From an uncultured Chlorobiaceae bacterium (GTDB taxonomy: Bacteria > Bacteroidota > Chlorobiia > Chlorobiales > Chlorobiaceae), in contig CAIRXW010000042.1 in NCBI GenBank assembly GCA_903882665.1, positions 1-64,000 on the forward strand: DNA of 64,000 bases, written 5' to 3'. Below the pieces are notes generated by a model that saw nothing but the letters and a program-made list of their open reading frames with translations, was not told the DNA's origin and did no database searches. Below are positions 1 to 7,729 of this stretch, piece after piece (within the stretch, counting starts at the first letter, position 1; the number at the start of each line of letters is the position of its first letter). The position numbers and the translations under genes are program-made.

Positions 1-1155
1 GGGATCACCTTCATCGACGAAGCAACCGCCTGTATGCTTGGCTACATCGATATGGTTCTCGACCGCGAACCCTACTGCATCGTGGATTTCGGAGGAGGCA
101 CTCTCGATGTTTCTGTCGTTCGTACCGATCTGCTTCGTGCTGGACATGCGAAATGCAGAATACTGGGCCGGGCTGGTGAGGAGATTGGCGGGATTATGAT
201 CGATAACTGGCTGCTGGAACATATTCAGGAAGAGGAGGGGCTCACCGATGACGATATTGCTTCGATCGGCCCATCACTGCTCGAAGCGATCGAGGGGGCG
301 AAAATTGCTATATCGAACGGCAGCGAGCAAGCATCCTTCACCCGCTATAACGATGTTACCGGCAGACTCATCGAGGTCACGCTCACTTCCGCCACACTGA
401 AGGAGGCTCTTGAAAAAAAACGAGAGCCGGACAGGAACAACCTCTACCAGCACATCATCCGCACGCTCGATCGTGCTCTCGATCAGGCACGCGACAGGTC
501 AGGCATCCGCAAGGAGGAGCTCAAGGGGATTTTTCTTGTCGGGGGAAGCAGCCTGCTGCCCGGCATCGAGGAGAAAATTCGTGAGTTCTTTCCCCTCAGC
601 GACGTTCATGCCGGTAATCCGTTCGAAGCCATCGCCAGAGGGGCATGCCGCTACTCTGGCGGCATCTTCGACCAGACGCTGATCCACGACTACTGTCTGC
701 GGAGCTGGAACCGCGAACTTCGGGATTTCGAACTGGTTCCAGTTGTTCCACGCGGAACTCCTTACCCGACCGGAAAACCGGTATGCAGCAAATATATCAA
801 GGCAGCTTCGGACAACCAGGAGACGCTCGGACTGGTTATTTATGAGCGTTCGTCAATGAGCCGCCCGCTGATCACCTATGTCAACGGGGCCGACGGCTTG
901 CGTCCGGTACGGGAAGGGGAGCGAGAGGAGTGTCGGCATAAGCCCCTCAATCCCGAAGACAGCGAGTTCATCCATGCCGTACCGCCCTGCCATTCGGGAG
1001 AGCGGCGCTTTATAGCAGGATTCGGGGTCGACAGCAACCGCCGCCTTACGCTCTGGCTGCGGGATACAGAGGAGAACAACTGTTCCTATATCCTGTTACG
1101 CGACGGCTCGCGACTTCCGTTGCCGGTAACCGATCTGCCGGTAGTGAAACTCTAA
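1..1155 (+). CDS. Hsp70-like chaperone ATPase, 5' partial
   Basis: The reading frame is open from the first base, so the N-terminus lies outside the window. The visible part starts near the end of nucleotide-binding lobe I: an 'IDEATACMLGY' stretch matches the DnaK 'EPTAAALAYG' region and is followed by the phosphate-2 motif 'DFGGGTLDVS'. The adenosine motif is 'FLVGGSSLLPGIEE'. After the ATPase lobe there is a short beta-rich substrate-binding-like segment ('PRGTPYPTGK', then 'GFGVDSNRRLTLWLRD', comparable to the DnaK 'FDIDANGILxV' strand). The protein ends there, with no alpha-helical lid. By family knowledge it should bind and hydrolyse ATP in the cytoplasm and act on protein clients; the missing lid suggests a specialised Hsp70 rather than housekeeping DnaK. 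It is 27 bp upstream of an AAA+ gene and is probably co-transcribed with it. Confidence 0.88.
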   Translation, partial: GITFIDEATACMLGYIDMVLDREPYCIVDFGGGTLDVSVVRTDLLRAGHAKCRILGRAGEEIGGIMIDNWLLEHIQEEEGLTDDDIASIGPSLLEAIEGAKIAISNGSEQASFTRYNDVTGRLIEVTLTSATLKEALEKKREPDRNNLYQHIIRTLDRALDQARDRSGIRKEELKGIFLVGGSSLLPGIEEKIREFFPLSDVHAGNPFEAIARGACRYSGGIFDQTLIHDYCLRSWNRELRDFELVPVVPRGTPYPTGKPVCSKYIKAASDNQETLGLVIYERSSMSRPLITYVNGADGLRPVREGEREECRHKPLNPEDSEFIHAVPPCHSGERRFIAGFGVDSNRRLTLWLRDTEENNCSYILLRDGSRLPLPVTDLPVVKL

Positions 1156-1182
1156 CGTTACAACCCAATAACTTAACGCAGT

Positions 1183-2742
1183 ATGGCCTGGCTCGACGAA
1201 CTCAAACTCAATGTTGACGCGCGGGTAGCCGTCATACACCTGGCAACCATCGACGAAGAGGAGGCCCTGCGCACGCTTTCCGGCTGGTCGCAATCAAGCG
1301 AGTGGCCTGAAGGAATGGGGCTCATCACCTGGGATATCGGCGACCAGTTTCGCCACCTGCGCGAGCCAGCAGCGACCTTCAGCAAGCTGGCGGCCACCCC
1401 TGAAACCGTCCTCGACATCATTGACGACTACAAGGGCTCCGCAACATTCGTGCTCAAAGACTTTCACCATTTCTGGGAACATAACCGCAAGGTTTCGCGC
1501 ACGCTGCGGAACCTCGCATCGCGTCTTCCTTTCCGCAGCGAAACGGTGAACATCATCATCACCAGCCCCCAGTTTGCGCTTCCCGTCGAACTCCGTCACG
1601 ACATTCCAACCATTGATGTCGGCAAGCCCGACGGCAAGCAGATACTCGAACTGCTCGATCGGGAAACCCGCTCGACGCGGGCGCTCGACAACGCCACGCA
1701 TGGCTTGCGCGAACGTCTGGTCGAAAGCGCGCTCGGCCTTTCCATCGTCGAAGCGGGAAGGGCGTTTCGCAAAGCCATTGTGGTTGCCGGAGGCCATGGG
1801 CTCGACGAACGGAGTGTCCGGCAGGTGCTGAACGAAAAACGGCATATCATCCGTGAAAGCGGCGCTCTTGAACTCTACCCCTATACCGGATCCATGAACA
1901 ACGTTGGCGGACTTGGGGCCCTGAAGGGGTGGCTCGACGAGCGCCAGGAGGCCTTCAGCCAGGATGCACGCGAGTATGGCCTCAGTATGCCCAAAGGGGT
2001 GGCACTCATCGGGATTCCCGGAACCGGAAAAAGCCTTTGTGCAAAAGTAACCGCAGGCCACTGGGGGATGACGCTGCTGAGAATGGATGTCGGCGCTATC
2101 TTCAGCGGCCTGCTCGGTTCGAGCGAACAGAATATTCGCGAAGCGATCCGTATTGCCGAAGTTATCGCTCCCTGTGTGCTCTGGGTTGACGAGATCGAAA
2201 AAGCCTTTGCCGGCTCTATGGGCGACAGCGGCACAGCGAGTCGGGTCTTTGCCACCTTTCTTACCTGGATGCAGGAAAAAACCGCTCCGGTATTCGTCTT
2301 CGCCACGGCCAACAATGTCCGGCGGCTTCCCCCTGAACTCCTGCGCAAAGGTCGGTTTGATGAGGTCTTTTTCCTCGATCTTCCCACCCACGGCGAGCGG
2401 ATAAAGATACTTGAAGTCCATCTCAGGGAGCGCGGCTATACCATGCTCTCGCAACGGTTCAACCTTGGCGCCGTCGCATCGGCAACCGAGGGGTTTGTCG
2501 GCGCCGAACTGCAGGCGCTGGTCAACGACGCCATGTTTCCCGCATTCCGCGACAACCGCCGGGAGCTGGAAACGGAGGATCTGCTCAACGCAGCCGGAGA
2601 GATGGTTCCCCTTTCCGCATCGCATCAGGAGCATATCGAGCAGTTGAGAATGATGGTCGGAAACGGACAGGCGCGCAACGCCTCCGACGACCGGAATGCT
2701 TTGTCAGCCTCATTGAAAACCGGAGATAACAGCGCCCCATGA
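1183..2742 (+). CDS. Ycf46-like AAA+ ATPase
   Basis: A 519-aa cytoplasmic ATPase. The N-terminal ~230 residues resemble the degenerate ATPase half of the Ycf46/AAA family ('VAVIHLATIDEEEALRTL' at the start). The C-terminal half is a classical AAA module: Walker A 'GIPGTGKS' near residue 280, Walker B 'VLWVDEIEKAF' near 330, sensor/arginine-finger region 'LRKGRFDEVFFLDLP' near 395, and a helical lid. Members of this family are protein-remodelling ATPases; the substrate is unknown. It lies between an Hsp70-like gene and an FGE-fold gene and overlaps the latter by 4 bp (ATGA), so translational coupling is likely. The ATG was chosen because it follows the Hsp70 stop closely and starts the conserved N-terminus. 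Confidence 0.85.
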   Translation: MAWLDELKLNVDARVAVIHLATIDEEEALRTLSGWSQSSEWPEGMGLITWDIGDQFRHLREPAATFSKLAATPETVLDIIDDYKGSATFVLKDFHHFWEHNRKVSRTLRNLASRLPFRSETVNIIITSPQFALPVELRHDIPTIDVGKPDGKQILELLDRETRSTRALDNATHGLRERLVESALGLSIVEAGRAFRKAIVVAGGHGLDERSVRQVLNEKRHIIRESGALELYPYTGSMNNVGGLGALKGWLDERQEAFSQDAREYGLSMPKGVALIGIPGTGKSLCAKVTAGHWGMTLLRMDVGAIFSGLLGSSEQNIREAIRIAEVIAPCVLWVDEIEKAFAGSMGDSGTASRVFATFLTWMQEKTAPVFVFATANNVRRLPPELLRKGRFDEVFFLDLPTHGERIKILEVHLRERGYTMLSQRFNLGAVASATEGFVGAELQALVNDAMFPAFRDNRRELETEDLLNAAGEMVPLSASHQEHIEQLRMMVGNGQARNASDDRNALSASLKTGDNSAP

Positions 2743-3536
2743 ATACACCAACATATAACGAAATCCTTACGGAACTGAGAAGACTCGCGCTTTGTCCATC
2801 CGGCGCCGAGCTGCCTCCGGTTGTCGTCAACGAACAGGATGGCTCCCCGATGGTGCTTGTTCCCGCAGGCAGTTTCACCATGGGAGACGACCTCGATAAG
2901 GAGAGTTCGCAGCGCACCGTCACTCTCGATGCGTTTTATATTTCGGTTTATGCCGTTACCAATCGACAGTACCGGGCTTTTGTGCAGGCAACGGGCCATC
3001 GGCCTCCCAACATTGGCGCAAGGATAGACTCGCTTTCGGTTTGGCACGAAGATGGCTGTCCTGCAGAGTTCGACGATTATCCGGTCGTGCTCATCAACTG
3101 GGACGATGCGGAAGCCTACGCCCGGTGGGGGGGATGCCGTTTGCCCACAGAAGCCGAGTGGGAAAAGGCTGCACGCGGTACGGAAGGACATATCTACCCA
3201 TGGGGAGATCGGTGGGATGAAAACAACTGCCGAAACAGGAACAACCGGGGTGCGGACTCGGTCGCTCCGGTGTACGCCTATCCCGAAGGGGTTTCGGGTT
3301 ATGGTACCTGGAACCAGAGCGGCAATGTTATGGAGTGGTGTTCTGTCTGGCGCGACGAAACGGATTCCGCAAACACCGCCTCCGGTGAAGAATCGCTCCG
3401 CCAGGAACGCGGCGGCTGCTGGCGTTACCCCGATAAGTTCGCTTTTCGTTGTTCGCAGCGTTCGTTTGTGGTTTCCAAAGCGGTTAACGATTTCCGGGGT
3501 TTTCGGCTGGTGTTGCCTGTGGAGGCGGGGGAGTGA
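2739..3536 (+). CDS. FGE/SUMF1-fold protein lacking the FGE catalytic cysteines
   Basis: A 265-aa protein with the formylglycine-generating-enzyme (C-type-lectin-like) fold: 'MVLVPAGSFTMGDD' near residue 38, 'YPVVLINWDDAEAYARW', 'RLPTEAEWEKAARG', 'YPWGD', and a C-terminal 'FRGFRLVLP'. In true FGEs two cysteines lie about 10 and 5 residues before the 'YRC' cysteine. Here the equivalent stretch 'GGCWRYPDKFAFRC' has W and K at those places, by eye alignment. It is therefore probably a binding or effector protein using the fold rather than a sulfatase activator. There is no signal peptide. It overlaps the upstream AAA+ gene by 4 bp, which argues that the two function together. Such domains also occur as diversified ligand-binding proteins in bacterial conflict systems. 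Confidence 0.8.
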   Translation: MNTPTYNEILTELRRLALCPSGAELPPVVVNEQDGSPMVLVPAGSFTMGDDLDKESSQRTVTLDAFYISVYAVTNRQYRAFVQATGHRPPNIGARIDSLSVWHEDGCPAEFDDYPVVLINWDDAEAYARWGGCRLPTEAEWEKAARGTEGHIYPWGDRWDENNCRNRNNRGADSVAPVYAYPEGVSGYGTWNQSGNVMEWCSVWRDETDSANTASGEESLRQERGGCWRYPDKFAFRCSQRSFVVSKAVNDFRGFRLVLPVEAGE

Positions 3537-3711
3537 GGAGTGGAAACAGGGGAGGCGGTGCATCTCCCGGTTCCCGTGCAGGAGCCTTTCGTACATGTCA
3601 GGCGAAATGGATCGCGAATTGGTGCCCACCTGAGCACGCATAAGCAAGAGATTGGGATAAATATTTTGAAATATATCTGTACTTTACAGCTTGAAAAGTT
3701 GGAGCCGTTCA

Positions 3712-3723
3712 CACTGTACAGTG
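3712..3723. repeat. perfect 12-bp palindrome beside the IS target site
   Basis: CACTGTACAGTG is its own reverse complement and ends two bases before the TAA target duplication of the IS element. The rest of 3537-3728 shows no gene. The palindrome may have been a structural target for insertion or may be a chance operator-like site. Confidence 0.4.
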
Positions 3724-3732
3724 ACTAAGAAC

Positions 3733-4203
3733 TTATTCGTAAATAAAGCCAACTTTTCTGAGCGCGATAATAGATGCGGCCATGAACAACAATGCCTCAT
3801 ACCGTTCGTTAAGCTTTTCAAACCTCACCAGAATTTTTCTGAAGCGATTGAACCATGAGTGAGATACTTCTACAATCCATCGACGAGCCTTGTAATTCGG
3901 ATTATCTTTTTTCTCCTGGAACTCTTCGTTAAGTTTTTTTACATGAGGAATATACCGTTCCGAATGAATAATCAGATAGGCAGGCTTTCCTTGGTATCCT
4001 TTATCAGCACAAAGATGTTGTTCGCTTTCTGGACGTTTAACCACAATATTTTCAAGCACTGCTTTCAGTTGAGTGACATCGTGCCGGTTTGCTCCGGTTA
4101 CGACTATCGAGAGCGGGACCCCACGCCCGTCTACCAGTATATGGCGTTTTGTGCCATTTTTTTCCCCTGTCCGTAGGATTTCGTCCAACAGTTTCCTCTG
4201 CAA
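3733..4203 (-). CDS. IS5-family transposase, C-terminal frame (orfB)
   Basis: This frame carries the C-terminal catalytic core: 'KRHILVDGRGVPLSIVVTGANRHDV' region (second DDE aspartate area), 'CADKGYQG', and the 'RRWIVEVSHSWFNRFRKILVRFE' segment with the terminal DDE glutamate, ending 'IIALRKVGF'. Its similarity to transposases begins at the A7 run shared with orfA, so its own ATG is probably not used. The protein is likely made as an orfA-orfB fusion by slippage at A7, as described for several IS5 subgroups, unless the shift is an inactivating indel. The stop codon overlaps the left inverted repeat. Confidence 0.85.
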   Translation of the reverse strand: MQRKLLDEILRTGEKNGTKRHILVDGRGVPLSIVVTGANRHDVTQLKAVLENIVVKRPESEQHLCADKGYQGKPAYLIIHSERYIPHVKKLNEEFQEKKDNPNYKARRWIVEVSHSWFNRFRKILVRFEKLNERYEALLFMAASIIALRKVGFIYE

Positions 4204-4567
4204 GTGGAGCTTTTGTCATAGCGCCATCTATGCTTTGCCAGTTCCATGCGATTCCTTCCATATCATCATATTCTGCCAGTCCCTTCTGCCAAAGTGCAAG
4301 AAAAAAACCTTTACGCTGCCATCGTGCAAAATGCGTATAAATTGAACTGGGACTGCCAAACCGCTCTTTTGGCAAGGCTTGCCACTGACAACCAGTTCGC
4401 AGGACAAACATAATCCCTTCAAAGATGGTTCTTGATTGGATTGGTTTGCGTCCTCCTCCAGACTTTCGTTTATACGCTTTATTTGGATCTCGCTCAGGTG
4501 GAGGTATCAGTGGCTCAACCACATTCCAGAAAGAATCAGATACTTCCCATGATTTTATTTTTGGCAT
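4052..4567 (-). CDS. IS5-family transposase, N-terminal frame (orfA)
   Basis: This 171-aa frame holds the N-terminal part of an IS5-type transposase: 'SFWNVVEPLIPPPERDPN', then 'RTIFEGIMFVLRTGCQWQALP' and 'SIYTHFARW', ending with the first DDE aspartate region 'SIDGAMTKAP'. ATG at 4567 is preferred because GGGAGA lies just upstream. An in-frame ATG at 4579 is also possible. Past an A7 run (minus strand, 4157-4163) this frame loses similarity and ends in unrelated sequence. A complete transposase therefore needs a shift into the orfB frame. Confidence 0.85.
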   Translation of the reverse strand: MPKIKSWEVSDSFWNVVEPLIPPPERDPNKAYKRKSGGGRKPIQSRTIFEGIMFVLRTGCQWQALPKERFGSPSSIYTHFARWQRKGFFLALWQKGLAEYDDMEGIAWNWQSIDGAMTKAPLAEETVGRNPTDRGKKWHKTPYTGRRAWGPALDSRNRSKPARCHSTESSA

Positions 4568-4707
4568 AATTTCTCCCAAGGTAATGAGTTACTTTTGAGA
4601 GAAATATAATACTTCGCTGCTATATGTGAAAATTATTTACGAATAAGATCTAAATATGCGATGCTGTATTGAAAGGGTTCTTTTTCGTTGGAAGGAGTTG
4701 TAAAACT

Positions 4708-5250
4708 ATGATTCAGACCAGCAAAATAAATCACCAGGGCGAGGATAGGCTGAAACTTGTGTTTGCCTATAATGACTTCATTATAAATAAGATAAGGCAC
4801 ATTGAAGGTGCTGTCTGGAGCAAGACACTCAGAGCATGGCATATCCCGTTCACCGAGGAAGCTTTTGGCGAATTTAAGAAGCTATTTCCGGATATAGTCG
4901 TACCAGATCCTGCAGGTTCAGCAAACATGTCAGGTACCGAAGAGCTAACGGAAGCTACCAATGAACCACCGGTGCCAGCACCTTCGGTAAAGGCGCAATC
5001 TGAAGTGAAAACTGCGACAAAAGCAGATCTGCAAAATGTTACGCAACACAACGGAATCGCTATCGAAATATCCCCGAAACAAATTACCGTTACAATGCCT
5101 AAGAATGAGACGGATATACAGTTCATCCGTACCTTCAATTATGTGAGGTGGAACAGCAATAAATTTTGCTGGACTATACCCAACTACGGCAAAAATATCG
5201 ACTTGTTAAAAAATTACTTTGGTCAGCGTATCACGCGGTATAGCCAATAA
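4708..5250 (+). CDS. protein with two W-x6-W-x-I-P repeats, resembling integrase N-terminal domains
   Basis: A 180-aa protein with two copies of a ~50-residue module separated by a low-complexity E/T/A/P/K linker. Copy 1 is around 'RLKLVFAYN ... VWSKTLRAWHIPFTEEAF' (residues ~10-60) and copy 2 around 'ITVTMPKN ... RWNSNKFCWTIPNY' (residues ~125-178). Modules of this kind, as I remember them, form the N-terminal extension of many tyrosine recombinases of Bacteroidetes and Chlorobi; no catalytic recombinase domain follows here. ATG 4708 is chosen because GAAGGAG lies 10 bp upstream; an upstream in-frame start at 4669 has no ribosome-binding site. The stop codon falls inside the left arm of the first attC-like site, as is usual for a cassette gene. 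It could be a decapitated integrase or a stand-alone cassette protein. Confidence 0.6.
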   Translation: MIQTSKINHQGEDRLKLVFAYNDFIINKIRHIEGAVWSKTLRAWHIPFTEEAFGEFKKLFPDIVVPDPAGSANMSGTEELTEATNEPPVPAPSVKAQSEVKTATKADLQNVTQHNGIAIEISPKQITVTMPKNETDIQFIRTFNYVRWNSNKFCWTIPNYGKNIDLLKNYFGQRITRYSQ

Positions 5251-5356
5251 GGGTTTCAATGGTATGCGAAGTTCATCACCCGCATCAATCTTTCGTCTCG
5301 GTTGATAGGAACGTCGCTTCGCAATCCCTTACTGGCCATACCGCAAAACGTTGTGT
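5224..5356 (+). other. attC-like recombination site A
   Basis: Inverted arms GCGGTATAGCCAATAAGGG (5235-5253) and CCCTTACTGGCCATACCGC (5326-5344) pair over 19 positions. The two top-strand mismatches are both A opposite C, which become T-G wobbles if the bottom strand folds. A second inner pair, TGCGAAG/CTTCGCA, extends the hairpin. The right end reads AACGTTGTGTGC, that is the core AAC-GTT at 5347-5352. This is the architecture of integron attC sites, whose folded bottom strand is the substrate of IntI. Confidence 0.7.
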
Positions 5357-5518
5357 GCAATTTTGCCCTAACTAGGAGAGACGGGCTTTTAGCTAACGAT
5401 TTCTTAGAAAAATGGGAAATTAAGTGTGATTTAAAAGTTTTATAAATAATTGATTGATATCACTTTTAAAAATATGTTAGTCTTATATATATTCTAACTC
5501 TAACTTAAAATTAATATT

Positions 5519-7714
5519 ATGAATACAACTACTGAATTAATCAAGATATTTGAAGATATCACTAGTAAGCTACTGGAAAGTACCGAACCTAACACTTTAT
5601 ATAATGCTGTTGTTCAAATTGCAATGCAAAACACTGATGCACAAGCATGTTCACTATATTTAGAGGCTACAAATGAATTGGCTAGTAAAGAACCACATGT
5701 TATTATTATGGTTGCTGGTGCAGGATATGAAAAGTATCGGATAGGAGCAAAATACACAAAGGGACAAGGGCTTACAGGAAGTATTTGGGAGCAAAGTGAA
5801 AGTGTAAAATTTGACACGCAAAAAGATTTAGAAAATCTGAAGGGATCATGGAAAGGATTACATAATGATACGCTAAAGGAAAAAGTTCCGAATTGGAAAT
5901 GTTTTTCACTCATTGGTGTACCACTTAGAATTGGTGAAAAAACAATTGGTGTTTTAAAAGTGGAAAACAAAAATCCTGGTTCTCCAGAACATTTCTCTTT
6001 ACAAGATCAGGCAACTCTTGAAATTATTGCAAGTACTATTGCAATGGCTATAGAAAATCAAAGACTCACAGAGCAAACTTATAGTGCGATTTTATATGCG
6101 TTAAGGGATGTTTCTGAGATGTTAGTTGGAAAACAAACCATGTCAATCCCAAATTTTTGCGATCGTGTTGTTTATAAATGTATTGAAGTATTCAATTCTC
6201 AAGCATGTTCAATATACCTTGAGCCTTATGAAAAAAATAGAGAAGACGAATATATAGAAATGATCTCTGGATCTGGATACGAAAAACATAGAAAAGGTGC
6301 AAAATATAACAAAGGAGAAGGATTAACTGGAAGCATTTGGTTAAATAGTGAATCGGTGAAATATGATACACAGGAAGATGTTGAAAATACTAAAGGTTCA
6401 TGGAAAGGAAAATACAATGAAGATATTACTAAGAATGATCCGAACCGGATATGTTCATCGCTGATTGGAGTACCATTAAGAATTGGAGATCATACAATTG
6501 GAGTGCTTAAGGTTGAAAATAAAAAACCTTCACCACAATCACACTTTAATCATAATGAATTAAGAAGTTTGGAAATATTAGCTTCAAATATTGCATTATC
6601 AATAGAAATGCAAAGAAATTATGAATCTAAATTTATGGAAGGTGAGCGTGCAAGGGATTTTACTCATAGCTTAAGAAACAAAATAAATACTGCAATTGTG
6701 AACATAAGAGATGCAAAATCTAGTATTAAGAAAGCTGACAAACAAAATGATCTATATATTGTTAATGAATGCTTGGATATTGTTGATTCAACACTTTCAG
6801 AAATCAGTGAGTACCAAAAAGGTGCACTATCCGATACGGAAGGAAATAAATCAAATATCTCTATTTTAGAGTTAATAAAAGATTTAAGTAATAAATTTAA
6901 CCAATTATTTAATGAAAAGGATGTAGAATTTATTATCAATCAACCTAAGGAGGATCGAATACTTTACATTAATAAACAACAAATATTAGAAGGATTAGGT
7001 AATATAATTGGGAATGCAATTGATGCATTAACCACTATTGAAAGCCCAAAATTATGGCTTGAAGTAAATATTGCATCTAAACATGGTAGTGAGCAGGTTA
7101 TTATTAAAATTACGGATAATGGTATTGGTTTAACTGAAGCACAGAAAAAAGAGTTTGCAAATAATAAAATTATAACATCCACAAAAAGGTTTGCATTAGG
7201 ATCTGGAATAGCGAGGGCAAACCGATGTTTTGCTGATAATGCAGCCCATTTTGAATTTATAGATCCCCCAGTTGAAAAAACATCAAATGGAGCTTCATTT
7301 ATAATTACGTTTTCTGCATATATGCCTCAAGATTTGAGAATTCTGATAATAGATGATGAACAAGCAACACTCGATACATTTAAAAGAAAGGTTAAAGAAA
7401 AAAATAATTTAATTGGTGAGTTTCGCAATAATCTTGAAATTCTTCAAAATGAACTTGATAAGGAGTTAAAAGATCAAAAAGCATATATTCGATCGTTTGA
7501 TTACATATTACTAGATTGTCATTTTAATAACTCAGCAGTTGATGGTATTGATATCTATAAAAGATTTATTGAATTTGATCTAGAAATAGCTAAAAAAATA
7601 ATTCTAATGTCTGGACAGAATAGTTTTTTAATTCGAAAAGATGTTAAAATAAAAGATAAATACACTGATATTTTGAATGATTTTTCAATATTTATTTCCA
7701 ATTTAAGTCATTAA
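5519..7714 (+). CDS. GAF-GAF-histidine kinase-receiver hybrid sensor
   Basis: A 731-aa soluble sensor. Two duplicated GAF domains (about 10-185 and 190-365) share motifs such as 'AKYTKGQGLTGSIW' / 'AKYNKGEGLTGSIW' and 'SLIGVPLRIGEKTIGVLKVENK'. A dimerisation helix with a candidate phospho-histidine ('FTHSLRNKI', about residue 380) is followed by a HATPase domain: N-box-like 'GLGNIIGNAIDAL' and G-box 'ITDNGIGL'. The C-terminus is a receiver-like domain ('ILIIDDEQ' near 607, candidate aspartate in 'YILLDCHF' near 665). No signal peptide or membrane segment is seen. It is strongly AT-rich compared with the flanking core genes. It lies 15 bp before a receiver-HD gene in the same cassette, and the two probably form one signalling pathway. 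Confidence 0.85.
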   Translation: MNTTTELIKIFEDITSKLLESTEPNTLYNAVVQIAMQNTDAQACSLYLEATNELASKEPHVIIMVAGAGYEKYRIGAKYTKGQGLTGSIWEQSESVKFDTQKDLENLKGSWKGLHNDTLKEKVPNWKCFSLIGVPLRIGEKTIGVLKVENKNPGSPEHFSLQDQATLEIIASTIAMAIENQRLTEQTYSAILYALRDVSEMLVGKQTMSIPNFCDRVVYKCIEVFNSQACSIYLEPYEKNREDEYIEMISGSGYEKHRKGAKYNKGEGLTGSIWLNSESVKYDTQEDVENTKGSWKGKYNEDITKNDPNRICSSLIGVPLRIGDHTIGVLKVENKKPSPQSHFNHNELRSLEILASNIALSIEMQRNYESKFMEGERARDFTHSLRNKINTAIVNIRDAKSSIKKADKQNDLYIVNECLDIVDSTLSEISEYQKGALSDTEGNKSNISILELIKDLSNKFNQLFNEKDVEFIINQPKEDRILYINKQQILEGLGNIIGNAIDALTTIESPKLWLEVNIASKHGSEQVIIKITDNGIGLTEAQKKEFANNKIITSTKRFALGSGIARANRCFADNAAHFEFIDPPVEKTSNGASFIITFSAYMPQDLRILIIDDEQATLDTFKRKVKEKNNLIGEFRNNLEILQNELDKELKDQKAYIRSFDYILLDCHFNNSAVDGIDIYKRFIEFDLEIAKKIILMSGQNSFLIRKDVKIKDKYTDILNDFSIFISNLSH

Positions 7715-7729
7715 AAGTGTAGCGATAAT

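Larger units (their letters stand above)
3729..4650 (-). mobile_element. IS5-family insertion sequence, complete, 922 bp
   Basis: Two 18-bp terminal inverted repeats bound the element: GAACTTATTCGTAAATAA at 3729-3746 and its near-perfect inverted copy (one mismatch) at 4633-4650. The element is flanked by a 3-bp direct repeat TAA (3726-3728 and 4651-4653), which fits the TNA-type target duplication known for part of the IS5 family. Inside, on the minus strand, are two overlapping transposase frames. It sits at the junction between host-like DNA on the left and an AT-rich cassette array on the right, so it may hide or have destroyed the left border of that array. Confidence 0.88.

Noticed and set aside
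1294-2634. 446-aa antisense frame opposite the AAA+ gene
   Set aside because: No domain, no ribosome-binding site, and it is fully explained by codon bias of the real AAA+ gene.
2739-3728. Diversity-generating retroelement using the FGE-fold protein as variable protein
   Set aside because: The fold fits, but no reverse transcriptase, template repeat or adenine-biased copy is visible in the window.
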